From contig CAWEAZ010000022.1 in NCBI GenBank assembly GCA_963807155.1, forward strand, positions 10,426 through 74,425: 64,000 nucleotides of DNA, written 5' to 3'. The notes under the pieces are model-generated. The model saw nothing but the letters and a program-made list of their open reading frames with translations, had not been told where the DNA came from and did not search any database. The stretch is from JACCZX01 sp963807155 (GTDB taxonomy: Bacteria; Pseudomonadota; Gammaproteobacteria; Burkholderiales; Burkholderiaceae_F). Shown here piece after piece: positions 18,081-27,968 of this stretch. The translations under genes and the position numbers were made by a program. Each line of letters begins with the position of its first letter. Position 1 is the first letter of the stretch.

Positions 18081-19109
18081 ATGGCTGAACGAGCGAAGGT
18101 TTGTACCGATCGAGTCCTGCCGCGCGAACTGATGCGGCTGCAACGCACGACGCGCGGGCCGCAGGGTCGCACGCGTGCAATATCGCCGATCGGCAAGACA
18201 TGGATGAATGGCTCGACCTTGCGCGTGCGGTTCATCGGCGGCACCGCGGCCGAGCAAAATACTGCACGCGAGCAGGCTGGTTGGTGGTCGCAGGTGGCCA
18301 ATCTCAAGTTCGACTTCAACAATGCGCCGAACGCGGAAATCCGAATCAAGTTCGATCCCAATGATGGCGCGTGGTCGTATGTCGGCACCGACTCGCGCAG
18401 CATCCCCGTCAATGAGCCGACGATGAATCTCGGCTTTCTCGATGGCGGCACTGCAGCGCATGAGTTCGGCCACGCGATCGGCCTCGCGCACGAACATCAG
18501 AATCCGGCCGGCGGCATTCAGTGGAACGAGCAGGTCGTTATTAGCGAGATGGCGAAGTCACCCAACTTCTGGGACGAAGCGACGACGCGTCACAACATCC
18601 TGCGCAAGTACCAGGCGGATCAGATCAACGGAACGGCGTTCGATCTCGATTCGATCATGCTGTACTTCTTTCCTGCCTCGTGGACCTTGAACGGCATCGC
18701 CACCAAGGCGAACGAAGTGTTGTCGCGCATCGACAAGGAGTTCATTGCCGGCGCGAAGATGTATCCGAAAACGGGCGGCGTGGTGTCGGACGCCATTGAG
18801 CTGAAAGTCAACGCGGCGCGCCGGACGGCGGCGGCCATCGGCAAGATGGGCGAGGAGGATTTATTCACGTTCACTGCCGCGACCGACGGCACGTATGTGG
18901 TCGACACCCGCGGCCCGACCGATGTAGTGATGAAGCTCTTCGGACCCAACAGCGAAACGGCGCTGATTGCCGAAGACGACGATTCGGGCGTTGACACGAA
19001 CGCGCGCATCTCCTCGGACCTGGTTGCCGGCAAATACTGGGTGCAAGTGCGGCACTACAACCGCAAAACGGGTATGGGGAACTACACGATCAAAGTGCGC
19101 AAGGCGTGA
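18081..19109 (+). CDS. Matrixin-like zinc metalloprotease with C-terminal PPC domain
   Basis: 342-residue protein. Residues 127-139 carry HEFGHAIGLAHEH, the extended HExxHxxGxxH zinc site of metzincins, and SIMLYFFP downstream serves as the Met-turn (about residues 193-200). The preceding GTDSRSIPVNEPTMNLGF fits matrixin/astacin-like bacterial proteases. Residues about 255-342 form a PPC-type beta-sandwich (DLFTFTAATDGTYVVDT; GKYWVQVRHY). ATG 18081 has GGAGG seven bases upstream. No N-terminal signal peptide is visible, which is odd for a predicted extracellular protease. Confidence 0.85.
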   Translation: MAERAKVCTDRVLPRELMRLQRTTRGPQGRTRAISPIGKTWMNGSTLRVRFIGGTAAEQNTAREQAGWWSQVANLKFDFNNAPNAEIRIKFDPNDGAWSYVGTDSRSIPVNEPTMNLGFLDGGTAAHEFGHAIGLAHEHQNPAGGIQWNEQVVISEMAKSPNFWDEATTRHNILRKYQADQINGTAFDLDSIMLYFFPASWTLNGIATKANEVLSRIDKEFIAGAKMYPKTGGVVSDAIELKVNAARRTAAAIGKMGEEDLFTFTAATDGTYVVDTRGPTDVVMKLFGPNSETALIAEDDDSGVDTNARISSDLVAGKYWVQVRHYNRKTGMGNYTIKVRKA

Positions 19110-19143
19110 CGGGACTTCCTACGTACTCAGCGTTGAGTGCGGA

Positions 19144-20115
19144 TCAACGCAGCGCCGTGTAATTTGCCGGGATCCAGTCATACCCCTTGCCGTCCGCTCG
19201 CAAGTGGCCGATGCCGGGAAACGGCAGATGCGTGGCGGCAACCCAGTGGCCGCGCTTGGCGGCATCGGCGTATTGCGTCTTGCGCTGCGCGGCTGCGGCT
19301 TTGGAGTCGGTGTCGAACTTGATGGTCACCGACGGCTCGGGAAACTGCACGGCGGCGGCGTGCATCAGGTCGCCCCATAGCACCAGACGTTGCCCGTTGC
19401 TCTCAACCACGTACACGGTGTGGCCCGGCGTATGCCCGTACGCAGAGACGGCCTTCACGCCGGGGATCAGATCGGTGTTGCCGTTGAACGGCTTGAATTT
19501 GCCGGCGGCGACGTAAGGGTTGATCGACGCCATCGCGCCTTCGAAAACCTGTTTGGCTTCTTTGGGCGCGGCGTCCATGTTGGCCTTGCTCAACCAGAAA
19601 TCGGCTTCGCGCTGATCGGCGCGCACGATCGCATTCGGAAACGCGATCTGGCTGCCGGCAACAAGCCCTCCGACGTGATCGGCGTGCATGTGCGTGATGT
19701 AGATCTCATCGACCTGCTCGGGTTGGTAGCCGGACGCCTTCAGGTTCGCCATCAGCTTGCCGACCGTCGGCCCGAAAAACGTCCCCGAGCCGGCGTCGAT
19801 CAGCACGAGCTTGCTGCCGGTGTTGATCAGGTAGGCGTTAACCGACACCTCGACGGGATCTTTCAAGTGATGCTTCGCTAGCGCGCTGTGAATCCTTGCT
19901 GTGGGAATGTTCGTTAGCAGGTCGGCCATTTTTAGATCGACCGTGCCGTCCGACAGCGCGGTGACTTCGAAGTCGCCGAGCATCATCCGGTAGTACCCCG
20001 GTGCCGAAGTCTTCAGCTGCGGAGCAGCCGCAGTTGCCATCGAAAAGGGGGCCAGCAACAGAAAGAAGCCGGCGACAGCGGTACAGGTGTCTCGCAGCCA
20101 CAGGTGAGTTTTCAT
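19144..20115 (-). CDS. Periplasmic metallo-beta-lactamase-fold hydrolase
   Basis: 323-residue MBL-fold protein with an N-terminal signal peptide (CTAVAGFFLLLAPFSMATAAA). The first metal-binding motif THMHADHVGG is at residues 141-150 (His142, His144, Asp146, His147); further ligands are in GHTPGH and LWGDLMHA. The sequence between LIDAGSGTFFGPTVGKL and the C-terminus resembles quorum-quenching lactonase-like and arylsulfatase-like exported MBL enzymes. It diverges from the oxidase gene at 20209; the 93-bp gap should hold both promoters. Substrate unknown. Confidence 0.88.
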   Translation of the reverse strand: MKTHLWLRDTCTAVAGFFLLLAPFSMATAAAPQLKTSAPGYYRMMLGDFEVTALSDGTVDLKMADLLTNIPTARIHSALAKHHLKDPVEVSVNAYLINTGSKLVLIDAGSGTFFGPTVGKLMANLKASGYQPEQVDEIYITHMHADHVGGLVAGSQIAFPNAIVRADQREADFWLSKANMDAAPKEAKQVFEGAMASINPYVAAGKFKPFNGNTDLIPGVKAVSAYGHTPGHTVYVVESNGQRLVLWGDLMHAAAVQFPEPSVTIKFDTDSKAAAAQRKTQYADAAKRGHWVAATHLPFPGIGHLRADGKGYDWIPANYTALR

Positions 20116-20208
20116 TGCAATCCTTCGCTAAATGTTCAGGAAAATGACTGTCGAATCCGTGCGAAGCTACCTGCATCTTTGGCACGTGTCGAGTGTTTCA
20201 ACGAGCCC

Positions 20209-21391
20209 ATGTCCTTGCACAACATTCTTTCCCTCGCCGATTTCGAACTGGCCGCTCGCCGTCATCTCCCGCGGCCGATTCTGGGCTACGTCGCGGGCGG
20301 CGCGGAGGACACGATTGCGCTGCAGGCGGCCGCAGCCGCGTATCGACAATGGTCGTTCGTGCCGCGGGTACTGATCGATGTTTCGCAACGCTCGCAACGC
20401 GCCGAGCTTTTTGGCGAGACGTATTCGTCACCGTTCGGCATCGCCCCGATGGGTATCAGTGCGCTGATTGCCTACGAAGGCGATCTCGCGCTCGCTCGCG
20501 CCGCCGAGGCAGCAAACATTCCGATGATCGTCAGCTCGACGGCGCTGACGCGGCTTGAGGATGTGCGCGCCGCTGCCCCGCGCTCGACCTGGTTTCAGGC
20601 GTACCTGCCCGGCGACGCAGCGAAAATCGACGCGATGGTGCAGCGAGTTCAAAGCGCGGGTTACCGAACGTTGGTTCTGACCGTCGATGTCGCCACGTTG
20701 CCTAGCCGCGAAAACAATATTCGTGTTGGCTTCACGATGCCGCTGCGGCCGAGTGTCCGGCTTGCATGGGACGGTCTGGTTCGCCCGCGATGGACGATCG
20801 GGACGCTGCATGCGGACCTTGCTAAAAAATGGCATGCCTCACTTCGAAAATTCGAGTGCGGTTCGCGGCGTGCCGATCTTTTCGGGCGCCGCCGTGCGCG
20901 AATTCGGTTCGCGCGACACGCTGTCGTGGGCGCACGTCGATCAGATCCGGCGCATGTGGACCGGCAAGCTGGTGTTGAAGGGAATCTTATCGGCCGAAGA
21001 TGCGCGTATCGCCGCAGATCGTGGCGTCGATGGCGTGATCGTCTCGAGTCACGGCGGACGTCAACTCGATGCGTCGATCGCGCCGCTGCTCGCGCTGCCC
21101 TCGATCGTGCGTGCCAAAGGCGCAATGAAAGTGATGATCGACAGCGGTATTCGCCGCGGCAACGATGTGCTGAAGGCGATCGCGTTGGGTGCCGACTTTG
21201 TTTTCATCGGGCGCCCATTCATTTACGCGGCGTCCATCGGCGGACAGGCGGGCGTCGCGCATGCGATTCGCCTGCTGGCGCACGAGATTCAGCAGGACAT
21301 GGCGTTGATCGGCGTGAGTTCGCTACGCGAGCTTGGGCCGCATTCGCTGGCCCAACAACCCAGTCCGCCGGCTGAAGTCAAGATTGCTTGA
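20209..21391 (+). CDS. FMN-dependent alpha-hydroxy-acid oxidase/dehydrogenase (LldD family), one frame break
   Basis: Flavoenzyme oxidising L-lactate, mandelate, glycolate or a related 2-hydroxy acid. The N-terminus MSLHNILSLADFELAARRHLP, the FMN region GIAPMGISALI and TLVLTVDV are in one frame. At the A-run near 20824-20830 the frame shifts and continues with LVLKGILSAEDA, the catalytic-His motif SSHGGRQLD, IDSGIRRGNDVLKAIALGA and FIGRPFIYA. Length 1183 bp (not divisible by three) fits one indel. The 3' end overlaps the convergent PfkB gene by 14 bp. Confidence 0.88.
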
Positions 21392-22319
21392 CGCTGGCCT
21401 GCACGCCGCTCCACCAGCGCTCGAACTGATCCCGCTTCGGTATGCCGGCGCGGCCGCCGAAGCGTGTGCACTTCATTGCGGCCACTGCGGTTGCGAACTC
21501 GATCGCCGCCTGCAGCTCTTTGCGCTCGGCGAGCGCCAGGGCAAACGCACCATGCCACGTGTCACCGGCCGCGAGCGTATCGACCGCTTTCACGGCGGGC
21601 GAAGGCGCGCTTGAAATGCGCTCGCCGTCGAACCACATCACGCCCGCCGCGCCGAGCGTCACTCCGCAGGCGACATTGCGGCCTCCGAACAACTTCGGCA
21701 ACGCATGCTGCGGCTCGCCGGTCTGCAAGCTGTGCAGCATCGATTGCGACAAGAAGGGATGTGTGGCGAGCCGCGCGGTCTCGCGCACTTGCTGCGGATC
21801 TCCGGCATCGCCGTCGAACACACTGGGCTTGCCCGCCATTGCAGCCGCATCGAATAGCCGCTGCGCACCGGCAGGCCAGCGCGTGTCGGCGAGCACCGCA
21901 TCGGCGTCGGACACGCGCTCGACCGGCAGCCAAGACGCGTCGGGCGGATACCCCTGCGGCTGCACGGAGACGACCAATCGCTCGCCGCGCTTGTCGATCA
22001 GGATGGTGGCGATCTTGGTGCGAAACCCGGAAAGACGCAGCAGTGTAGAAACGTCGACGCCTTCGTGTTTCAGAAGCGCGATGACCTGGTCGCCGGTCTC
22101 GTCGTCACCGACGCGCCCCCAGTAGATCGCGCGGCCTCCGAGCCGCTGCACCGCCACGGCGGCGTTGGCGCCCATGCCGCCGCCGGTCTCGACGAAGTCC
22201 GTCGCGGTGATCTTCACCGACGGCAGCTTGACTTCGTCGACCAGAAAAATCTGATCGATCGTCGCCGAGCCACCGACGCAGATAACGCACGGCCGGCGTG
22301 CACCGTTCGACGTTGCCAT
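21378..22319 (-). CDS. PfkB-family carbohydrate kinase
   Basis: 313-residue ribokinase-family kinase. The N-terminal signature is GGGMGANAAVAVQRLGG, and the catalytic/anion-hole motif LAAGDTWHGAFALAL is near residue 263. Such kinases phosphorylate sugars, nucleosides or sulfofructose. It lies 10 bp after the fused TRAP permease and is last in a TAXI-receptor, permease, kinase unit, suggesting that it traps the imported compound. Final residues end QASVKQS; the frame is intact. Confidence 0.9.
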   Translation of the reverse strand: MATSNGARRPCVICVGGSATIDQIFLVDEVKLPSVKITATDFVETGGGMGANAAVAVQRLGGRAIYWGRVGDDETGDQVIALLKHEGVDVSTLLRLSGFRTKIATILIDKRGERLVVSVQPQGYPPDASWLPVERVSDADAVLADTRWPAGAQRLFDAAAMAGKPSVFDGDAGDPQQVRETARLATHPFLSQSMLHSLQTGEPQHALPKLFGGRNVACGVTLGAAGVMWFDGERISSAPSPAVKAVDTLAAGDTWHGAFALALAERKELQAAIEFATAVAAMKCTRFGGRAGIPKRDQFERWWSGVQASVKQS

Positions 22320-22329
22320 TAGCTTCGGG

Positions 22330-24375
22330 TCAACCGCTGGTCGCGGGCTGCACGCTTCGCTTTCGCCGCAGCACCTGCAGAACGATCACCAACGCCAGCA
22401 ATGCGATGCCGATTGCGTCCAGCCAGGCGCGTGGATAAATGATCAGCAGGCCGGCAATCGTCAGCATTACCTGTTCGACGCGCGTGGTCTTGGTGATGAG
22501 CCAACCCTCCGCTGCTCCGGCGAGTGCGGCCAACCCGATCACTGCAAGGACGGTGATCCACACCACGTCCCACCAGCTTCCGCCGGGTGGCAGTGCAAGC
22601 AGCAGACCGACGCCGATCGGATCGAGCACGAACACAAAGGGCACGACGAATGCGGGCAGCGTGTACTTCCACGCCTGCAGCGTTGTCTTGTACGGATCGC
22701 CGCCGGTGATCGCGGCAGCCGCAAAGGGAGAAAGCGCCGTGGGTGGCGACACTTCGGATAACACCGCGTAGTAGAAGATAAACATGTGCGCCGCAAAGTC
22801 CGGCACTCCGAGCTTGATCAGCGCCGGTGCGGCCACCACCGCACAGATGATGTAGCTTGCGGTCACGGGTACCGCCAGGCCGACGACCCAGACGATCAAT
22901 GCGGTGTAGATGGCGGTCAGCAGCAGGCTGCCGCCCGCGTACGAAACGATGATGTCGGCAAAGCGAAGTCCCAGGCCGGTCAACGTGACGACGCCGACGA
23001 TGATGCCGGCGGCGGCGCATGTCGCCGCCACGCTCAGCATTCCGATCGACCCCGCCGCCAACGCCTGCATCAGTTTCGAATGCCGCAGTATTTCGCGCAC
23101 CCAACCGCTTGGTCTGCGCACGAAGAGCGAGAGGTCGAGTAACGCGCAGTCGCGATTCAGGAAACTGATCAGAATGGCCACCACCGTCGCCCAGAACACC
23201 GAAGCGATCGGCGAAAAGCCGAGCAGCAGGAACACGACGATCGCCACCAGCGATATGAAGTGGAACCCCATCGTCTTCGTCAGCTGCCACACCGTTGCAC
23301 TTGTCGCGACGCGAACCTGCACCATCGCGTGCTTGCGTGCATCGATCTCGACCATGAACAGCAACGACAGGTAATACAGGCAGGTCGGAATGACCGCCAT
23401 CTTGATGACTTCGAGATACGAGATCTTGAGAAACTCGGAAATCAGAAACGCAGCAGCGCCGAGCACGGGCGGCGACAGAATCGCGCCGAGTCCGCCCGCG
23501 GCAAGCAAACCTCCGGCGGCATTCTTCTCATAGCCGGCCTTGGCAAGCATCGGATAGGCAACCGTGCCCAGCGTTACCGTGGTCGCGACGCCCGACCCGG
23601 AAGGCCCGCCGAGCAGAAACGAAGCGGCGGTCACGGCACGACCAGCCCCGGTCGCCTTGCGACCGAACGCGGCCAGCGAAAAATCTATAAAGAATTGGCC
23701 CGCATTCGAGAACTGCAATACTGCTCCGAAGATCGTGAACAGAATGATCAGCGACGACGAGACATCGATCGGCGTGCCGAAGATGCCTTCGAGTGTCATG
23801 TACATCGTGCCGACCAGGCGGTCGACGTCATAGCCGCGATGTGTCCACGGTGCCGGCAGGTGGGGACCGGCCATCGCGTACACGACAAAGAGCACGCATA
23901 TGAACGGCATGATCCAGCCGGTCGAACGCCGCGCCGCTTCCAGCACGAGTACGGTCAGCGCGACGCCCATGATGATGTCGAGTGTGTTCGGTGCGGTGCT
24001 GCGATCCAGAAAAGCGTCGCCGCCCATCAGGGCGTAGACGCTGGTCGCTACGCCGACCAATGCGCAGATCAAGTCGATCCAGCTGAAACGATGGCGCAGG
24101 CGGCGGACCGCGGGGAAGAGCAGGAAAACGAGAAACAGCATGAACGCCACGTGCACGTAGCGCAGAGTGGTCGTGGTAACGATGCCGTATGCGGCGTACA
24201 GGTGATACAGGCTCATCACCACCGCAGCGGCGAAGAGAAAAGTGCCCCACGCACCCGCGAACTTGTGGTGGGCCCCTTCCTCTACGGCGATGAATTCCTC
24301 GGCCTGGAGCCGCTGCTCTTCGGTGACGACCGGCTCAGTGACTACCCGAGCCACTGGCATCGCCGGTTCAGCCAT
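22330..24375 (-). CDS. TRAP transporter fused permease (TAXI type)
   Basis: 681-residue integral membrane protein fusing the small and large TRAP membrane subunits, typical of TAXI-TRAP systems. The N-terminal region (about residues 40-190) has four helices; the DctM-like part contains GGPSGSGVATTVTLGT and AGGLLAAGGLGAILSPPVLG, with SEVSPPTALSPFAAAAITGG further on. It is 31 bp downstream of its TAXI receptor gene. Intact frame. Confidence 0.94.
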   Translation of the reverse strand: MAEPAMPVARVVTEPVVTEEQRLQAEEFIAVEEGAHHKFAGAWGTFLFAAAVVMSLYHLYAAYGIVTTTTLRYVHVAFMLFLVFLLFPAVRRLRHRFSWIDLICALVGVATSVYALMGGDAFLDRSTAPNTLDIIMGVALTVLVLEAARRSTGWIMPFICVLFVVYAMAGPHLPAPWTHRGYDVDRLVGTMYMTLEGIFGTPIDVSSSLIILFTIFGAVLQFSNAGQFFIDFSLAAFGRKATGAGRAVTAASFLLGGPSGSGVATTVTLGTVAYPMLAKAGYEKNAAGGLLAAGGLGAILSPPVLGAAAFLISEFLKISYLEVIKMAVIPTCLYYLSLLFMVEIDARKHAMVQVRVATSATVWQLTKTMGFHFISLVAIVVFLLLGFSPIASVFWATVVAILISFLNRDCALLDLSLFVRRPSGWVREILRHSKLMQALAAGSIGMLSVAATCAAAGIIVGVVTLTGLGLRFADIIVSYAGGSLLLTAIYTALIVWVVGLAVPVTASYIICAVVAAPALIKLGVPDFAAHMFIFYYAVLSEVSPPTALSPFAAAAITGGDPYKTTLQAWKYTLPAFVVPFVFVLDPIGVGLLLALPPGGSWWDVVWITVLAVIGLAALAGAAEGWLITKTTRVEQVMLTIAGLLIIYPRAWLDAIGIALLALVIVLQVLRRKRSVQPATSG

Positions 24376-24406
24376 TGATCACCACGGCGCGGGGCGCAGC
24401 GCGCGC

Positions 24407-25372
24407 TTATTTGATCTTGATGCCCTTCTCGTTGAAGTACTTGATCGCGCCGGGGTGAAACGGAATCGGCGACGCGTCGTTCGTTTGCAGCTTCAGATCG
24501 AAGTTGGTCGCTTCCTTGTGCACCAGGATCAGCTCGTCGCGCTTCTCGAAGATCGTCTTGACGATGTTGTAGGCGACCTGGTCCGACATATCGGCGCGCG
24601 CGATGATCAGGTTCTGCACCGTGGCGACCTGGTTCGGTTGGTCCTGCCCCGGATACGCCTTCGCCGGGATCGTGTCGCGGATATAAAGCGGGCCGTACTT
24701 CTTGTTCATGTTGTCGACCACTTCCGCGTGATCGACCAGCTTCAGCTTGGTGCCCGGCGTGGCGCCGAGGTCGGTCACGGCCGCCGTCGGAATTCCGCCG
24801 ACCCAGAAGTAAGCGTCGAGCTTCCTGTCCTTGATCGCGTCGGTCGATTTGCCGGGGTCGAGACGCTCGCGCCGGATGTCTTTCTCCTGATCAAGCCCCG
24901 CCGCTTCGAGAACGCGCTGCGCCATCAATTCGGTGGCGCTGTTGGCCGCGCCGGTGGACACGCGCTTGCCCTTCAGATCGGCAATCTTGTTGATCCCGGA
25001 GCCTTCCACGGTGACGATGTGCATCCGGTTCGGATACGCAATCATCAACGTGCGTACCGGCACCGCGCCGCCGCGAAACTTGCCCTGGCCTTTGAAGCCA
25101 TCCCACGCGGCATCGGCCATCGACAGCGCGATGTCTGACTTTTTCTGGCTCATCAACTGCAAGTTGGCCACTGAACCGGCCGTGGTCTCGGCGTTGGCGG
25201 CGTAGCCCGGCACGTACTTCGAAAGAATGTTGGCGATGCCGCCGCCGAGCGGGTAGTAAACCCCGGTCGTGGGACCGGTTGCTATCGACAGCGTCACCTT
25301 CTCCTGCGCGAACGCTGCGACCGCAAGGCCGGTTGCCGCCAACGCGGCCAGCGCGTGCTTGATGTGTCTCAT
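24407..25372 (-). CDS. TAXI-family TRAP solute-binding protein
   Basis: Periplasmic receptor of 321 residues with a signal peptide (MRHIKHALAALAATGLAVAAFAQ). The family opening TLSIATGPTTGVYYPLGGG and GKRVSTGAANSATELMA are clear. It captures an unidentified substrate (TAXI systems are known for glutamate and other acids) for the fused permease downstream. First gene of a minus-strand receptor-permease-kinase unit; AGGAG lies before the ATG. Confidence 0.94.
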   Translation of the reverse strand: MRHIKHALAALAATGLAVAAFAQEKVTLSIATGPTTGVYYPLGGGIANILSKYVPGYAANAETTAGSVANLQLMSQKKSDIALSMADAAWDGFKGQGKFRGGAVPVRTLMIAYPNRMHIVTVEGSGINKIADLKGKRVSTGAANSATELMAQRVLEAAGLDQEKDIRRERLDPGKSTDAIKDRKLDAYFWVGGIPTAAVTDLGATPGTKLKLVDHAEVVDNMNKKYGPLYIRDTIPAKAYPGQDQPNQVATVQNLIIARADMSDQVAYNIVKTIFEKRDELILVHKEATNFDLKLQTNDASPIPFHPGAIKYFNEKGIKIK

Positions 25373-25539
25373 CCAATGTCTCCTGTTTTGAAATCAACGT
25401 CTTAATCGAATTTCGCCGGATTGTATGCGGGCATCCCCTTGGCGCGTAAGCGGGTTTGCCCCTTGCTCGAGGTACTGCGGCACAGCAAGCGAGGAGTGAA
25501 CATGACAGTCAAAAAAGCGATGAATGCGCGGCTCGAGTC

Positions 25540-26901
25540 CTAAACCGGTGCAACGTCGAACGCGACCGAGAGGCGAGGCTGGTCGCTTTCGAACGGTTCG
25601 ACACCGTGCCACATGTACGCCGGAAAGAGCACCAGCAAACCCGGTCGGGGCTTGACGAAGTGGTCGGCGCCTAGTGCCGGAAGGGTCTTGACTCCCGGGC
25701 GACCGAACCGCAACCACCCTGCGTGATCTGCAGCTGCGCTGCCGTCGCCAATTGTCGTCGGCAATGCGATGTAGCACGCTGAAGATAACCATCCGTGCGG
25801 GTGCACGTGATCGGTGTGATGGCCGCCCGAGCGGAGCTTTACGCTCCATGCGCCGGTCAGGGTAGCGGCGCCGCTGTTACGTGCTCGTACTGGATCGCTG
25901 CCAGGACTCAGCTGCGCGACATAACTTCGAATCGCCGTATCGATGGTGCCGAACAACATTGCGATCAGTGGGCGCGCCAACTCGGCCGACTGCAGCGGCA
26001 ACTGACTGCCGCCGCGGACCGATTGATGCAGCGGATGTGTATGGAAGCTATGCAAGGCCTGCAGCTCCACCGCCAGCTCGCGTAGGAACGCGTCCAAGCT
26101 AACGAAACCGGTGGGCGTGTTGAGCTCTTGCTCTGCTACCAGCGTTTGATAGTCGTACAGCGCGGAATACCGCGAGTCGCCCAGCAATCTCCACGCAGTC
26201 GCCCGTAGCGCAAGCGCATATTGATTCGTCGGTAAGGCGTTGCAAAGCGCGTCGGCTTTCGCTTCCGCATCCGCCGCCCGACCGACAGCCAACAACGCTT
26301 CGCACAGACTGATCTGAGCGCCCGTATCGGCAGGCGCCAATTGGATTGCGCGCATCGACAGCGACACGGCACGCGCCGCCTCGCCGGTTTCGGTATACAG
26401 ATGAGCGGCTTGACGCAGCAGCGGCAGATCGCTGGGCATGTGTGCCAACCCGCGCTCAGAAGCGGCCACGGCACCCGCCAAATCGCCGGCGAACTCGAGC
26501 ACGCTCGAATGCACCAGATGCAACGCGGCGTTCGCCGGAGATTCTCGCAACGCGCGTGACAGTCTTTTCAATGCATCTTCGGTGCGACCGGTGCGCATCC
26601 ATATCAGTTGTGCAAGGTCACGATGCGCGTCGGCGTACGCGGGGCGAAGCGCGATCGCTTTCTTGAACATGCCCTCGGCTTCGTCGAGCTTGCGTAACGA
26701 CTGCAGTGCACGCGCCAGCACCAGGCGAGTTTCGGGCGCCGTAATGCCGAGCTCGATCGCGCGTCGTGCGGCGGCCTCTGCTTCAGCGGCGTGTCCGAGA
26801 TCGCCCTCGGCCGCTGCAAGGTTGTGCCACGAGACGCGATCGGTGGGTTGAGCGGCTAGCGCAGCACGCAAACGCGCAACGTCAGCAACGCGGGTATTCA
26901 T
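25540..26901 (-). CDS. TPR-repeat protein with C-terminal 2OG-Fe(II) oxygenase domain
   Basis: 453-residue protein. Residues about 5-250 consist of TPR-like helical pairs (for example HNLAAAEGDLGHAAEAEAAARRAIELG). From about residue 275 comes an oxygenase domain of the putative 2OG-FeII_Oxy_5 type: the metal motif lies in GGHHTDHVHPHGWL, the second His in YMWHGVEPF, and the 2-oxoglutarate Arg in QPRLSVAFDV. TPR domains suggest binding of a protein or peptide substrate to be hydroxylated (inference). It is followed by a Bug receptor gene oriented the same way upstream (26955). Confidence 0.88.
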   Translation of the reverse strand: MNTRVADVARLRAALAAQPTDRVSWHNLAAAEGDLGHAAEAEAAARRAIELGITAPETRLVLARALQSLRKLDEAEGMFKKAIALRPAYADAHRDLAQLIWMRTGRTEDALKRLSRALRESPANAALHLVHSSVLEFAGDLAGAVAASERGLAHMPSDLPLLRQAAHLYTETGEAARAVSLSMRAIQLAPADTGAQISLCEALLAVGRAADAEAKADALCNALPTNQYALALRATAWRLLGDSRYSALYDYQTLVAEQELNTPTGFVSLDAFLRELAVELQALHSFHTHPLHQSVRGGSQLPLQSAELARPLIAMLFGTIDTAIRSYVAQLSPGSDPVRARNSGAATLTGAWSVKLRSGGHHTDHVHPHGWLSSACYIALPTTIGDGSAAADHAGWLRFGRPGVKTLPALGADHFVKPRPGLLVLFPAYMWHGVEPFESDQPRLSVAFDVAPV

Positions 26902-26954
26902 TGAAGACGCTGAAGCGTCGTCATCGGCCCTTGCAAGCGCGGTCTCGCCGCCGC

Positions 26955-27949
26955 CTACTGCAGCTCGACGCCCGCCTTCTTGACGAGCTTCGCGTACTTG
27001 GCCATTTCGTCACGGAAAAATTTCGCGGCAAATTCCGGCGTGCTGACGTTGATCGTGTTGCCCTGCTTGGCCATCGTTTCACGCACCTCAGGCGTTGCAA
27101 AGGCTGTCACGAAGGCAGCGTTGATTCGCTTCACGTCGGCCGCCGACATCTTGGCCGGCCCGATCACCGCGAACCAACCTTCGACCAGATAACCCGGCAT
27201 GCCCTGTTCGGTCATCGTCGGAATATCGGGCGCCGCTGCAAGACGCGTCGCGGTCCCGGTGCCGATCGCTCGCAACGCGCCGCTCTTCAGATGCGGCTGG
27301 ATCGACGGCAACGACAGCGTGCCCATCTCGACTTGCCCGCCGATCAGGTCAGTCAGCATCGGCCCGACGCCCTTGTACGGCACGTGCGTGGCTTTGACGC
27401 CCGCTTCGTCCATGAACATCTCGGCCGCCAGATGCAGGATCGTTCCGTTACCCGATGATCCGTAGTTGTATCCACCCGGCTTCGCCTTCAGTAGCGCGAT
27501 CAGCTCCTTCGCATCCTTCGCGGGCACCTTCGGATTGACCACGAATACGATCGGCGTCGAGCCGATTACCGCGATCGGCGTGATGTCGTTGATCGGATCG
27601 AACGGCACCGACTTGTACACGCTCGGATAGATCACGTGATTGTTCGAAACGATGCTGAGCGTGGCGCCGTCCGGCGGCGACTTGATCATCGCCGACGTAC
27701 CGACGATGCCGCCGGCGCCAGGCTGGTTCTCGACGACGACCGAGGCTCCCAGCGCGGTCGATAACGCCTGCGACGAGGCGCGCGTAATCGTGTCGACGCC
27801 CGACGCCGTGGCCACCGGCAGGATGAAACGGACGACCTTCGTTTGGCTCTGTGCAATGCTCGACCAAAGCGTCGATGCTCCGATTGCGAGCCCGCGTCAG
27901 ACCGATCAGCGTCCGGCGCTTCGATGCCTGATGTGTGATGCGTTTTCAT
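26955..27949 (-). CDS. Bug/TctC-family receptor, frame breaks in signal peptide
   Basis: Bug receptor whose mature part is intact from TKVVRFILPVATASGVD to KKAGVELQ, including NQPGAGGIVGTSAMIKSPPDG and the VPYKGVGPMLTDLIGG ligand-cleft region. The only good start, ATG 27949 with AGGAGACAGG upstream, is in another frame; two shifts between about 27840 and 27925 restore RRTLIGL and LAIGASTLWSSIAQSQ as the signal sequence. No TctA/TctB is adjacent. It follows a CoA-transferase and an HMG-CoA lyase gene, so its ligand may be their substrate. Confidence 0.85.
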
Positions 27950-27968
27950 TCCTGTCTCCTTGTTTCAA

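Noticed and set aside
25502..25543. 13-codon frame with a GAGGAG ribosome site in the gap after the TAXI receptor
   Set aside because: Too short to support, overlaps the end of the antisense TPR-oxygenase gene, and no hairpin or attenuator structure was seen.
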